A stretch of DNA of 48,174 bases from Apostichopus californicus (GCA_020650975.1 JAIPMN010000331.1:1997-50170), one strand, 5' to 3'; shown: positions 23,701 through 32,525, counted from the stretch's first letter. Numbers and translations are program-made. Notes: generated by a model from the sequence alone, not told the origin.

Positions 23701-24271
23701 CCCCTCCACCCCTTAAACCGCCTTCATTATGGCTGTGGGAAATACCCAAATTACTTGATATGGAAATAATATATATCCCCATAAAGCTATCAAGCCAATA
23801 TTTGTAATTAAAGCTGCCAGGGTTAATATTAAGATCAAAATTTGCATGATTAAATATTTTAGTTACAAACAAAATTATTAATTGTGCTTTCTGTATGAAG
23901 ACAGACAGTCAGGGTTGCAGGTGATTTTGATGGACAGAATTGAAACAACAGCAACAAAATCAAAGTGCAGTGAAAGTAATGAAGCGTTTATTGATTTATT
24001 AGTTTCAAAACAAGCAGAGAAATTATCACAATTTTCAAATTAATTTTGAATAATTTTGGTATATATTGATGTATATTGACAGTGCAACACACTGCAAACA
24101 TTATTGAGTATTGAAAAGCCATACAATATGATTTTGATGATTTTGCTTTAAAATAATCATTTATTTTTTTGGATGGGAGTATGTGCAACAGCAAAAGAGG
24201 GCGCTGTATATGGTTACCTTTCTTTCCTCGCTTGCCTCTTTCACCCGGAGGTCCTGGTTTTCCTGGAAGAC
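2729..24271 (-). CDS. Partial collagen gene (nine Gly-X-Y exons, A to I)
   Basis: This is the joined gene model: 24271-24218, 18452-18418, 13933-13889, 9486-9343, 8502-8467, 5786-5733, 3900-3856, 3448-3395, 2746-2729. Seen in the sequence: every segment has a minus-strand AG acceptor and GT donor, and all join in one frame to give 54 consecutive Gly-X-Y triplets with no stop and no glycine interruption. Proline is in the Y position of 13 triplets and the X position of 10. Known of the family: such repeats form a secreted or membrane-anchored triple helix, with Y-prolines hydroxylated in the ER. The phase-1 split glycine between A and B argues against a classical fibrillar collagen, whose helix exons normally begin with a whole glycine codon. 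Type IV, FACIT or transmembrane collagens remain possible. No signal peptide, start, stop, NC1 or C-propeptide is seen, so the class cannot be assigned. The gene is incomplete at both ends. Confidence 0.9.
2747..3855 (-). other. Introns H-I (2747-3394) and G-H (3449-3855)
   Basis: These two short introns are 648 and 407 bp, interrupted by exon H. They are AT-rich. The G-H intron contains a G-rich run near 3608. I see no RNA gene, mobile element or further exon in either. Confidence 0.7.
3395..3448 (-). CDS. Collagen exon H (54 bp)
   Basis: The minus-strand acceptor is ctaaatttaag and the donor gtaagaaaa, a near-consensus donor. The exon reads [18 protein letters not shown], six triplets. The acceptor has only a modest pyrimidine tract, but the frame and the 54-bp length support it. 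It follows exon G after a 407-bp intron, the shortest intron of the model. Confidence 0.92.
3856..3900 (-). CDS. Collagen exon G (45 bp, second GRQGWVGD copy)
   Basis: The minus-strand acceptor is tttcattccag and the donor gtgaaact. The exon reads [15 protein letters not shown], five triplets. The first eight residues equal those in the last part of exon D. The whole exon aligns with the last 54 bp of D if nine bases are missing from G. Even several third-base choices agree, which supports descent by duplication. Confidence 0.92.
3901..5732 (-). other. Intron F-G (1832 bp)
   Basis: This is ordinary AT-rich intron. It contains a short (ATA)n microsatellite at about 5034-5052. I saw no further Gly-X-Y exon and no transposon borders. 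The reading frames here are short and unrelated to known domains. Confidence 0.65.
5733..5786 (-). CDS. Collagen exon F (54 bp)
   Basis: The minus-strand acceptor is tattttgcag and the donor gtaaaatt. The exon reads [18 protein letters not shown], six perfect triplets. The 54-bp length is the classic collagen helix exon unit. It precedes exon G, just as the middle of exon D precedes the D copy of GRQGWVGD, so F plus G looks like a shorter relative of exon D (inference). Confidence 0.93.
5787..8466 (-). other. Intron E-F (2680 bp)
   Basis: The left part is AT-rich intron. At about 6074-6450 there is an insert-like block that is more GC-rich than its surroundings (listed separately). A short TCTG microsatellite lies near 6996-7010. 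The rest, to 8466, shows no exon that I can support. Confidence 0.65.
6074..6450 (-). mobile_element. Possible degenerate retroelement fragment
   Basis: This block is richer in G and C than the intron around it. Read on the minus strand it opens with a frame containing [16 protein letters not shown] and then [13 protein letters not shown], followed by an A-rich run (plus-strand T run near 6303-6317). The frame loosely resembles the C-terminal end of a BEL/Pao-type integrase, where a W-x-L-G-R-V motif precedes a V-x-T and an R-P pair. I recall this only in outline. A 9-bp inverted repeat (ccaggatca near 6079, tgatcctgg near 6423) lies near the edges. I see no full LTR or target duplication, so this stays a weak call. 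Confidence 0.3.
8467..8502 (-). CDS. Collagen exon E (36 bp)
   Basis: The minus-strand acceptor is tcttccacag and the donor gtacgttg. The exon reads [12 protein letters not shown], four triplets without a single proline, so this part of the helix should be locally less stable. Its last codons and intron start resemble those of exon D. The closing lysine joins GD of exon F to make a KGD motif. Confidence 0.88.
8503..9342 (-). other. Intron D-E (840 bp), mostly a SINE
   Basis: More than a third of this intron is the tRNA-headed SINE at 8676-8982. The bases next to exon D (9318-9342) are nearly the same as those next to exon E beyond its own donor (8449-8466), which suggests that an exon with its flanking intron was duplicated. 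Confidence 0.7.
8676..8982 (-). mobile_element. tRNA-headed SINE (tRNA-Thr-like head, ATT tail)
   Basis: Read on the minus strand, it starts with a degenerate tRNA. The A box is TGGCCAATTGG (8963-8973) and the B box is GGTTCGATTCC (8919-8929). The anticodon loop reads CTCGTGA, which would be CGT (threonine). A body follows with ttgtgtccttgggcaag and ccaggggttaaatgggtacc, and then a tail with tttgagacc and ataaagcgctatatgaaagc that ends in ATT repeats. Candidate target duplications caactt lie at 8670-8675 and 8983-8988. SINEs with this kind of body and tail are widespread in marine invertebrates. The exact family name cannot be given from sequence alone. It sits in the intron between collagen exons D and E, antisense to the plus strand and in the same sense as the gene. 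Confidence 0.85.
9343..9486 (-). CDS. Collagen exon D (144 bp, largest; carries GRQGWVGD)
   Basis: The minus-strand acceptor is ctctctatag and the donor gtacgtcg. The exon encodes 16 perfect triplets. It begins [10 protein letters not shown], has [13 protein letters not shown] in the middle, and ends [18 protein letters not shown]. The length of 144 bp equals 54+36+54, so it may be a fusion of smaller exons after intron loss (inference). Its last 54 bp are clearly related to exon G. Its 3' end plus the first intron bases match those of exon E. A GWV triplet is unusual in a triple helix because tryptophan is rare there. KGD motifs are present but RGD is not. Confidence 0.95.
9487..13888 (-). 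other. Intron C-D (4402 bp)
   Basis: This intron contains a run of 10 G at 9667-9676 and a run of 13 C at 12070-12082. The open frames in it (for example the plus-strand frame at 9650-9985) have no domain features that I know. I saw no Gly-X-Y exon, RNA gene or clear transposon. Confidence 0.6.
13889..13933 (-). CDS. Collagen exon C (45 bp)
   Basis: The minus-strand acceptor is cactccctag and the donor gtaagtta. The exon begins with a whole glycine codon and reads [15 protein letters not shown], five perfect triplets. It is flanked by the second and third longest introns of the model (about 4.4 to 4.5 kb each). A 45-bp length is one of the usual multiples of nine seen in collagen helix exons. 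Confidence 0.9.
16343..16652. repeat. Two-copy tandem duplication, period 155 bp
   Basis: Copy 1 is 16343-16497 and copy 2 is 16498-16652. Both contain catgcagtcacaagaac, gagaggttaccaacagaa, tccattcttcttttcctaaa and ttagatctaag. They differ by scattered substitutions and a 4-base insertion (ttaa). The copies lie inside the intron between exons B and C. Confidence 0.9.
16671..16910 (+). repeat. G-rich stretches with quadruplex potential
   Basis: At 16671-16702 six or more G runs follow one another (gggtgggtggtgggggtggg and on). At about 16844-16910 a second G-rich stretch has many runs of three to six G. Both are followed by a related segment (gagactttt and gtctta, then atcaattaca-like sequence), so this may be a diverged duplication. 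The G-rich strand is the non-transcribed-sense opposite of the collagen gene. Runs of this kind can fold as G-quadruplexes (established), but no role is shown. Confidence 0.7.
18418..18452 (-). CDS. Collagen exon B (35 bp, phase 1 to phase 0)
   Basis: The minus-strand acceptor is gatctcgtag and the donor is gtaagtat, close to the consensus. The exon is 35 bp, which is not a multiple of nine. With the G carried over from exon A it gives exactly four triplets, [12 protein letters not shown]. This complementary fit of phases is strong evidence that A and B are neighbours in the mRNA. Skipping only A or only B would keep the frame only if the partner phases matched, so the pair constrains alternative splicing. 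Confidence 0.88.
18985..19026 (+). repeat. (GGGGGA)n G-rich run
   Basis: Four consecutive runs of four or five G separated by single A bases occur at 18985-19006, with more G runs to 19026. This is a textbook quadruplex-capable pattern in the intron between exons A and B. Confidence 0.8.
21298..21370. repeat. 25-bp tandem repeat, three copies
   Basis: The unit accaacaccagatgacacca plus ttgtt starts at 21298, 21323 and 21348. The first two copies are identical and the third ends in ttatc. A further partial relative (caacaccagaaaac) lies just before at about 21277. It creates a repeated VSSGVGNN-like minus-strand frame that is a by-product of the repeat. Confidence 0.9.
24218..24271 (-). CDS. 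Collagen exon A (54 bp, split glycine at both ends)
   Basis: This is the most upstream exon that I recognise. On the minus strand it follows a pyrimidine-rich acceptor (tttctccctcag) and is followed by gtaacc. It starts with GT, completing a glycine codon whose first G lies in the missing upstream exon, and ends with a single G that is completed by exon B. It reads (G)[17 protein letters not shown]. The run ERGKRGKK followed by GEEG is a dense basic cluster that could bind heparin or be a protease site (inference). Its phase-1 start proves that at least one more coding exon lies further right, but I could not find it. Confidence 0.9.
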
Positions 24272-27200
24272 CTGAGGGAGAAAAATATGAAAAAGTATGA
24301 AAAATGTCTTAGGATAAAAACTGTGAATACAGAGCTTCAGTGAGAACAACTTTGGATATTTGTAATGAATATTCTTATAAAGAAGTTGAAATAGTTATAA
24401 AGTCCTCTTAGAAATTCCACTCTTAGACACTTTAGGTGGTAGAATGAGGTGGGTCCATTGGCCAGTACTGACCAGAACTTTGCTAAGGGTGAACAGTGAT
24501 AAAAAGGTTACCAGTTCACGCTAGGCTTAGTAAAGCCAGAGTGCTGATGGTGTGTGTGTGAGGGTACAGGTAAGCAAGGCTGATCAGTAAATTTCTAAAA
24601 CCAAAAGAACTGAATGAATGAAGATGAGATGAGAAGAGAATATATAACTTTATCCAGCTATCTATGAATCACAGATCAGATTTCAATAATCTATTCTGGA
24701 AACTTCCTTAATATACTGATCACCGTCAGATGTGGATCATACAATATTTAGCCCAAAGCATCATCGAACCATGCACAGCTCCAAGTTCAGCTGCACAGGA
24801 TACTACAACTTACAATTATTATCGCCTAAAAATGGAGTTAACTTAAGCATTTAAAATTCTATCCAGTGAACTTTTGAAATAAATCAGGCTTTTCTATTCC
24901 AACTCACTCAATTAATAAGCCGTTCTGACATCCGACCGTTGCAGACAGGACCCATAACAATAAACAGAATATGTAAATAAGAACGGCTTCTACCCTGTTT
25001 CCGTTCTGTGTGTGAGTGTGCTTGTGTGTGTGGGCGGAGTGTGTATGTGTGTATGTATCTAGTACTATTGACCTCCTCTTACAGCCCTTTATCTTGTTTT
25101 CCTACAGCAAGAGTCGCTTACCAATACTAATCTTACTTCGTGTATGTAAACCAATTAAAACAGCATTTTAGGTGTAAGGAAAACAACTCATGATCAGCCC
25201 TGCGATATTTGATTCAAATAATAAGCTGTAAACACATCCTGGAGACGCCACAAACTAGGAAAACTTTTACTTGTTCAAAACAGCTGCTTTCACTTTATAC
25301 AGAACGGTTGTATTACTGGTTTTGAACGTACAAATTAACATTAAACACATTGTTCTGCGATCGTCTGTATTTAAATAGTAGGGTTTACTGAGAACATAGT
25401 CTTGGCACGAATGATGTCTCAATTCTTCAGGCGGGTTACGGTTGAAACCATTCCTAATGGTTTATATCCTTTCTCATTCTCAAAGGTCGGTTAAACTCTG
25501 TTCAGAAGTCATCATTATCACCAGTGAAATTCCAAAATTGTAAAATACATTGAAAAGACGTAGTAAGTGTGTCAACTTCAAAATGGTTAATTGGAGGAAG
25601 ATGGAAATTTGTAGAGGGAACATAAGTATTGGATTTTTATGGATCACTTATTTCAAACTTGGTAATTTATTTGACACTAAAATCTATTAAGAATGCACTT
25701 CATCAGCTTGCCTATGAATTTGATTTGAAATAATGAAGAAAAATTTTCACTTTTGCTTTTCTTTTCTTCAAAATTGAATATTCTCAATCTGAAGATTGCA
25801 GGCATTTCATGGTGCAACAAAATGAATCTTAACGAACAGAATCAGTAATAACGCTACTCAATACTTAACCTTCATCTGATGAAAAAAAAAATACATATAA
25901 GAGGCTGTTTTAGTTAAGTTAATTTGATAAATTATTCAATTGCAATGAATACTAACAGTTACTTTGGTAAAATTGGGAACCAAACTGGAGAAAGCTGATA
26001 CCGTGAGAGTTTAAGGAACTCTAGTATTTAATGTTTCGGTGCCTCGTTTGACCGATGGCTACCTTCATAAATCAAGTTTGTCTTGACCTCTCAAATTAAA
26101 CATCAAAACAAACAATCAGATAAAATAGTCTGTCACTTGGTTAGTCTTTCTGGGAAGTACACACACCAAGCACACAGAGAAAACAAACAGACCGTATGAC
26201 GGTCTCTCATACTGTGCTAAACCAGCCTGGTAATTAACAGCACTGTGGCTCGTTAATCAGAAACTACAAAGCTGTTCTCCCTTGTTATCTGTGTTACCCA
26301 GTAAATCAGAGTATTAAATGTACCATACTGTTGCATACTGTAGCTGTGCATATTCAGTTACAGAGGTAACACAGGATCGATTTGAATTGGCATGCTATGA
26401 ATCTACAAGAGCTCTAAAAATGTATATGTAGCTTGGTAAATGGTGACAAGAAAAATATAATTATTTCTTTTATTCACGGACTGCAGTTTCTTTTTTACGC
26501 CCGCTCCTTACAATGTCAGTGCTTCTTGTCATGCAGTGACTGTAAAACACAAAATTGAATAGATGCTCATTTTCATTCTTCTGCATTTGGAGACACAGCT
26601 GCCAATGACAAGTAGAATGACCAGATTTCCCACATACAAATAGTCCAGACAATCTGTCAATACCAGGCAATATCCTCCCATAGTGCATTACCTCTTGCCA
26701 GATGCATCTTACAGTACCTCTGGCATTTTTTATCAAACTTTTTTGAAGCAAACCTAAACAGTGTTTGAACTTTTACAGAATCCTATCTCAGCTACTTACT
26801 GTAAACATGTTTAAAGCACTAGTTTTATTAGCACAGTAGGCTACTAGCAGCCAGTAAATACAGGGGTTCCCACAAGCTGGTAATCATGGGTCATGATAAG
26901 TGGCCGATGTCATCTTGTACCTCCTCAAGTCATCAATCCTCCATGTTGATGTCACACCAGTGGCCGGCCACACTACTGGCAGGGCCTTTGTATGAATACC
27001 TCTCTGAACCAAACCCCGCATCCAAACTGGCATAAAATGTTATTAGTTATTAGGAGAGATGAAATACTAGCTAGATAGAGGTACGAGAGTAAAGAGGAGA
27101 ATGAGTTAAACAGTTTGGAGTTTTGCCAGCTGAGGAGATCTTGTCAACAGTTTATAATATTTCATCAAAATCCCTGTCAGCAAGTAATTACTCCATCTCA

Positions 27201-27561
27201 TAAATCTGTCACGATAAACCATAACACCTTGCAGGTGTTCTCAATACCGCTCTTATTACCCTCAACTGCAAGCTACCCACCTACCCAGCTCCATCTGAAC
27301 ATGGCAAAGACCTGCATCTACAAAGTGCAAGGGTTCAAAAGTTTTCCTAATGCTATACAGTATACACACTTATGCAAGAAATTTGATAGTCATTATGGAA
27401 GCATTCATTACTACTGACTTATTGGTCTGACGAGCGGCACTTGGTGCCCTTGTACAGGTAACAAGCAGCACAAGAATATGGTCAGCTAATACATATTAGC
27501 CAATAGTAAATTGTTCTTTCCCAACAGGCCCTCCCCTCCCTCTTAACTCTCTCTACCATCC
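24272..27561 (-). other. Intron or 5' region upstream of exon A; no exon seen
   Basis: A coding exon ending in phase 1 must lie somewhere to the right of 24271. None with Gly-X-Y triplets is visible. This stretch holds one copy of the donor-like dispersed repeat (24434-24592) and a TG-rich microsatellite at about 25006-25060. A minus-strand frame at 26470-26751 has several cysteines (VCGKSGHSTCHW) but matches no family that I can name. Confidence 0.5.
24434..24592 (+). repeat. Dispersed repeat, copy X (donor-like core)
   Basis: It starts with ggtggtagaatgag, continues with gaacagtgataaaaaggtta and cagttcacgctag, and ends with tacaggtaagcaaggc and cagtaaat. The same order of blocks is found near 36 kb and 40.6 kb, and the last block also near 43.4 kb. 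The family is unknown to me. Confidence 0.6.
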
Positions 27562-27569
27562 CTCTTAAC

Positions 27570-27961
27570 CAGTGGCGGAGCTAGGGGTATTGGTCAGAGG
27601 GGGCGAGAATGGTCTGTCAGGGCGCTTTTGACACTATCTAAGCAGAGCGCCACCACGGGTTGGCGCGGAGCGTACAGATTTTTTTTGAGTAAAGATACTC
27701 CCTAGATCGCCGGAAATGACCCTTTCCGGGCCTTGCTAATTTGCAGATAAACGAAGAATAAATAGCCGTTAGAGCATTTTGTCAGAAAATTACAGCAAGA
27801 AAATGTGACAAATGTCAATAGGTAGATGAGAGCGCAATAAAAAAGTCAATAATCGCGAATAAGTAAAAAGTGGTAAAAAGCTGAAAAGGGCGCCAGCAGT
27901 CCATTTGAGTCCGTCAGGGGGGGCATTCGCCCCCCCTGACTGTATGGACGCTCCGCTACTG
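27570..27961. mobile_element. hAT-like MITE (392 bp) with 8-bp target duplication
   Basis: The left end is CAGTGGCGGAGC and the right end, read on the other strand, is CAGTAGCGGAGC (11 of 12 match). Similarity continues inward to about 40 bp (GTCAGAGGGGGCG against GTCAGGGGGGGCG). The element is flanked on both sides by CTCTTAAC (27562-27569 and 27962-27969). An 8-bp duplication with CAG-type ends is the hallmark of hAT elements. No transposase frame is present, so it is non-autonomous. Because the flanks are a minisatellite containing CTCTTAAC-like units, part of the duplication could be pre-existing. Confidence 0.88.
27913..27940. repeat. 28-nt perfect hairpin inside the MITE
   Basis: Arms GTCAGGGGGGGC (27913-27924) and GCCCCCCCTGAC (27929-27940) are exact reverse complements around the loop ATTC. 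It lies close to the right end of the MITE, in the subterminal region where the other end has GTCAGAGGGGGCG. Confidence 0.9.
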
Positions 27962-28332
27962 CTCTTAACTCACCCTCCCCTCCCGTCCCCTCCCGTCCCC
28001 TCCCTCTCAACTCTCCCTCCCCTTCCCCCTCCCTCTCAACTCTCCCTCCCCTTCCCCCTCCCTCTCAACTCTGCCTCCCCTTCCCCTCCCTCTCAACTCT
28101 CCTTTCCCCTCCCTCTCAACTCTCCCTCCCCTCCCTCTCAACTATCCCTCCCCTCCCTCTCAACTCTCTCTATACTCCCTCTCAACTCTCCCCTTCTCCC
28201 TCCCTCTCTCTCAACTCCCCATCCGTCTCAACTACCCTCCCCCTCAACTACCCCTCCCCTCCCTCGCAACTCTCCCTCCCTCTCAATTCTCCCTCCCTCT
28301 CAATTCTACCTCCCTCGCAACTCTCTTTCCCA

Positions 28333-28974
28333 GTCTTAACATATATTTCAGCTAACCTTATGGTCAGGTTTCACGAGCCTGTCCTAAATAATGAAACAAA
28401 TGATATAGATGTGGTATTGCTCGTCCACACTGTTTGCTCAACTACAAGATGCCCCTGGCAAAAATATTCTGAGCCTCAAGGGAACGTTTTCCCCAATATC
28501 TCTAGAAAAATTACATACTTTGATAAACATTTTTCTTTTTCAAATTATGACTGCAGCCTCGACTTGCTATTTTGTTTCTTACTGCCTTTACAACAGGTGG
28601 ATGAATAAGAAGGTTAAAGGTCACTCAGATGTGCAGTTACACTATGATGTAGAATCTCATTATCCCATTAAGCTCCAAGTGAGCTGGATTTATCTCAACC
28701 ACCAAACTGGTGAAATCAATAGTCATGTGGTTCCACCAAGAAAAAACCTCAAAAATGTTACAAGCAAGATTCATAGGGAGATTGAAATCCTCAATCTATA
28801 AAGTTTATTTTTCTCTGAACACAACAACTGCACTTGCTGGTAAGAAAGAAAGGAACAGAGGCATTTAAAATAACCTTTTCAATTGGGTACAGTATCTTTA
28901 AGCCCTAAGCCAGGTAAATGCAGCATATAATTCCAATATATACTTTTACATAAGATACAGACTGGGTTATTGAA
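28333..28974. other. No gene recognised
   Basis: Two overlapping plus-strand frames (to 28608 and 28801) are open but have no recognisable domain. One ends in TSKIHREIEILNL. I do not call them genes because there is no start context, splice support or family resemblance. Confidence 0.4.
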
Positions 28975-29212
28975 CAAGTGTTAGCTCAGTGGTTAACTCC
29001 GGTGCCTTCCAATCATAATGTCCCCGGTTCGAGTCACTCCAAGATTGATGTACAGTATGTCTTCCAGTTACAGAGTTATTGACAATTCATAATCATGGAC
29101 GTTAAATGTGAATGTAAGAGACTGACTTCGGTCAGTTTGCGGCTTTGATAAGCCAATGAGGCTGCTTCGCGGGTTCCTGCTTGCAGGAGGATCTAAGTAC
29201 ATAAATAAGTAG
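28975..29212 (+). mobile_element. tRNA-Gly-like SINE, copy 1 (238 bp)
   Basis: The head has an A box in ttagctcagtgg and a B box GGTTCGAGTC (29026-29035). The anticodon loop CTTCCAA would be TCC, glycine. The body shares gacgttaaatg, gacttcggtcag and gggttcctgcttgcaggagg with the second copy at 32840. Short candidate target duplications attgaa lie at 28969-28974 and 29213-29218. Its length agrees with copy 2 to within three bases, which supports the borders. Confidence 0.85.
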
Positions 29213-32200
29213 ATTGAAAGTAATTTCTCTTTCAAAAATATGGGTTGAGGATCCCTCCAACCTTCCCATTCTGTCCGTTTCATAGTCTTAGCAGGGAGCT
29301 GCTAAGAGTAGCAGCTCCCTGGTTTTAGTGTCTATCATTCTTTCTGCAAACCCCAAAGCAGTATTTTATTATATTCACTCAATTTGCCAACCCTTAAAAA
29401 CCTGATAAATGTACAAAATGGCTTACTGTACTTCCTAACCTCTGGCTATTTTCCTATATATTAGACTTGGACCCCCTAAACATAGTCTGACCTTGTCCGA
29501 CCTTCCCACCTACCTATGCCAGTCATAGTTACTAATTGGTACCTATTATCACCAGAGGCAGACAATGGTGAAACAACTGCGCCATCCCTCTAGGAATGGG
29601 TCACCACCATAAAGTAAATTACATAAATTAAGCTGCGCATGCTTGCATAACGTAACAGCAACAATCAAACATTCTTGGGAGGTAAGTTTCCTGTTTTCCT
29701 TACTACTGAGCCATAACGTCGGACTAGTTCCTGCCCCAGATAATGCATTTTGAAAATTTTATTGACCAATAAAATATTTTAAAATATACCAAATGTATAT
29801 TTTACTGCCTCTAATTGTTCTGTAATGGTCATATTCTGAACATTGAGCTGCCATAAAAAAAAAACTTTTCAAGCTGTTGTTCTGAAAAAGGAATATTAAC
29901 AGTTGACTAAATATCAGCATATCTTTCACAATTCCACCTTGGCGCTAAAGATGAAACCCAGAAACAAGTCACTGACCTCTTGAATAATTGACCCATGACC
30001 TCTAATAACACCCTTGGGTGAAGTACTTAAAACAACAGTTTTGCCTTCAAAAGAAATGCAAAAGTCATCATAAACTGACTTTATATACATCTAGTCAATA
30101 ATTGAACCTCTCATCAGAGCAGTCCTTTTCACAAGTACCAATCTCTCATCTGGCTGATTACATTGTCTCATCTTGACCCAAATTAATAGCATCATTTTGG
30201 TAGGAAAACAGATGTCCAGCCTAATTCTGTCAAGAAATCAGAACCCATCAGTTTTAACGACGGTTGTTATTAATAGCCCAGTCTCTTCAGTTAAGTCTCT
30301 ACGTGGGTTAAAGCCTATGGATGCTTTACGACAAGTTTACAAGTCCAAGACCATCTTGTGATTCGCGGGGACAGTTAGAGGAGCCACGGGAAGAAAACAA
30401 GTGTGGAGAGGAGCTGAAAGAAGAAGTGGGGTGCCACCATAATTAGGTCATCTTCGGTTATTTAGAGGTTGGGGTGAACCGGGTCTCTATTATGCCTGGG
30501 TCAAATGCAACCGAGGACACATTCAATCTAATACTAATTAACCATAGATTATTGATGTCGAAAATATCAAGACCACATGTTACTCATCTCCAAATCACGA
30601 CAAAGAGGAACTTCTATTTTCGTTCCAGTCTTGCTTTCTATTTTTTTCTACCTTGTTTCCCTCCTCTCTCTCTTTCGTGGAAAATGGACGTCATCGTAGG
30701 ATGTCCTTCTTGACTTGCCTTGTAATCTCAGCTCCTGCTGTAATAACTCAGGCAGGACAATGGTCATCCATTATAAGAGAGATCCAATAATGCCTCTGAG
30801 CTTTTATTGGTCATCATCATAGACTAGTCATATATTCCCACATACTGACCACCATCATGGACAGAAAAAAAAAAGCTTCCTGCTATGACCACAAAAACAA
30901 CCATCACACCTGGAGGCTGAATTCAGTGCAACAAGAGTAAATCTTGAATTTATCCCTGTAATCCTCTCTCTCCTCTCTGACAAGGAGACCACATTTCTAT
31001 CAAGACATTCACACCATAAAGTAGGCTGAGGCTGAGAGTTCTCTCAACCATGACATATTATAAACCACGACATGAGGATTTTCAAACACTTTATCTTTTA
31101 ATCCTATCCTGATAAATTTGTCATAAAAGAGTGTGAAGATGGCCACCTTTTCACTAATTTCTGCGGGCATCGACTTCCTCAACACGGTGGTGAAAGATCT
31201 CAATGAACTTTCGAGGAATTTGTTCAAAATAGATTTGGAAAGAGGAGACAGTGGGTGGTGTCCCGGAAGTGGGGTATTGTGGAGATGGGGGGGGGGGGCA
31301 CAGTGCTAAAATGTTGCCACTCATGTAGTTTAAGGTAGACAGCAAAGTGCATGAAAGTTGGAGACAGGTATTTAAGAGAAAAGCGAAATATATTATAGAA
31401 TTTCAAAGACTAAGTATGTACTGTAGTTGTACCGCTTCTTAAAGTTTGTGCAATTCATCTTATAATATGGATTTCTACAGTCCATATCCACTGGGCTATC
31501 AGTGTCTGATCATGCTTTGAATTCTCTGTGGAAGGATCATTTAAACAAATCTTTTTCCTCTATTCCCTACCATTGAATTATTTCCTAATACCTCAATCCC
31601 AAGTGATCATTCTGTAATTTTCAAAAATTCAAAATTTTCTTCACCTATCATGACGCTTATAAAGGGAAAAAAAAAGTGGTTAAAGAATAGGTGGTATTAA
31701 CCGTACTTTGAGTTGAAGGGGGTATTAACCTTGCGAATAAAGAATCACAACTATATTTACAAGCTGACTTTTAATCACCTGTTGTGGGATATTACAAATA
31801 AGTCTGGATCTATTTTCCCTCACAAAGACAAACATCAAAACAATGTAATAAAATGCACACAAATTTGGTAGTAAAATGCAACAGTTGATATAATCCTACA
31901 AGAATTTCCCAACTACCTGATGTCTCCAGTGGTTTGGAAAGATCTGAGTGACCAAAAACTTTACATCAAAACAACAACTGTAGATCAAAAAAAATTGGTA
32001 CTACCGAGAGATTTTGTTCAGATTGAACCTGTCCACTGTCTTAAGAATGGAAGCATACTTCACGATTATCGGGTATACAAGAAGTCAAACATCAGATGCA
32101 TGCCGACAGAAACAGTTTATACTGCCATAATTGAATTTAGCTCACCAAATCCACAATCTGAATAGTTAAAACCCTCGTGTGGACTTACTTGAAAACTTTC

Positions 32201-32368
32201 AGTTTATGACTTTGACAGGATTAACCTGGCAAGTTTACAATGTCTCGTTAACTACAAACTACCAAAACAAAGAGTACTAGCAAATATGCAAACACGAACA
32301 AGTAAAATATACTCAAATCTAGATCCAAAACAATGATGACATGCTTTATAATAACATCCCCTATAGCA
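29213..32368. other. No gene recognised
   Basis: AT-rich sequence. It has a run of 12 G at 31287-31298. Minus-strand frames at 31009-31345 look somewhat protein-like (for example LRKSMPAEISEKVAIF) but I recognise no family and see no exon borders that fit the collagen phase. Other frames are short. Confidence 0.4.
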
Positions 32369-32525
32369 CAATCCCTTCCCACTTTCCTTCCCACTCTCGT
32401 TCCCACTCCCCTCCCCTCTCCAATCCCCTCCCCCACTCCCCTTCCCACTCCCCCATTCCCCTCCCCACTTCCCCTTTTCTCCCCTCTCCACTCCCCTGCC
32501 CACCCCAACCCAATTCCCCTCCTAA
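32369..32525. repeat. Second pyrimidine-rich minisatellite
   Basis: Variants of ccactcccctcccctctcc and cccttcccactcc repeat on the plus strand. It resembles the repeat at 28 kb in composition but lacks its AA spacing. Four overlapping frames through it (both strands) are translation artefacts. Confidence 0.88.

Larger units (their letters stand above)
18453..24217 (-). other. Intron A-B (5765 bp), very AT-rich
   Basis: This is the longest intron of the visible model. It has a G-rich run at 18985-19006, a 25-bp tandem repeat at 21298-21370 and an AATCAT/TAAAAT microsatellite near 20628-20667. Between about 22100 and 23600 it is strongly AT-rich. No additional Gly-X-Y exon was recognised. Confidence 0.6.
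27529..28332. repeat. Pyrimidine-rich minisatellite, interrupted by the MITE
   Basis: Units of the type cctccctctcaactctc repeat many times on the plus strand from 27970 to about 28332. Shorter related units lie at 27529-27569 to the left of the MITE. One strand is almost pure C and T with regular AA. The frame at 27905-28339 that looks like a Pro/Ser/Leu-rich protein is only this repeat translated. Confidence 0.9.

Noticed and set aside
26470-26751. Cysteine-containing 93-residue minus-strand frame as a zinc finger or gag knuckle
   Set aside because: The spacing of C and H does not fit the CCHC or C2H2 patterns, and there is no splice support.
27905-28339. 144-residue Pro/Ser/Leu-rich frame
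   Set aside because: It is the translation of the MITE end and the pyrimidine minisatellite, with no coding signal of its own.
28975-29050. A functional tRNA-Gly gene
   Set aside because: The stems are degenerate, and the sequence continues into a body shared with the copy at 32840, so it is a SINE head.
31009-31345. Protein-like minus-strand frames
   Set aside because: No family recognised, two frames compete over the same DNA, and no exon borders match the phase needed by exon A.
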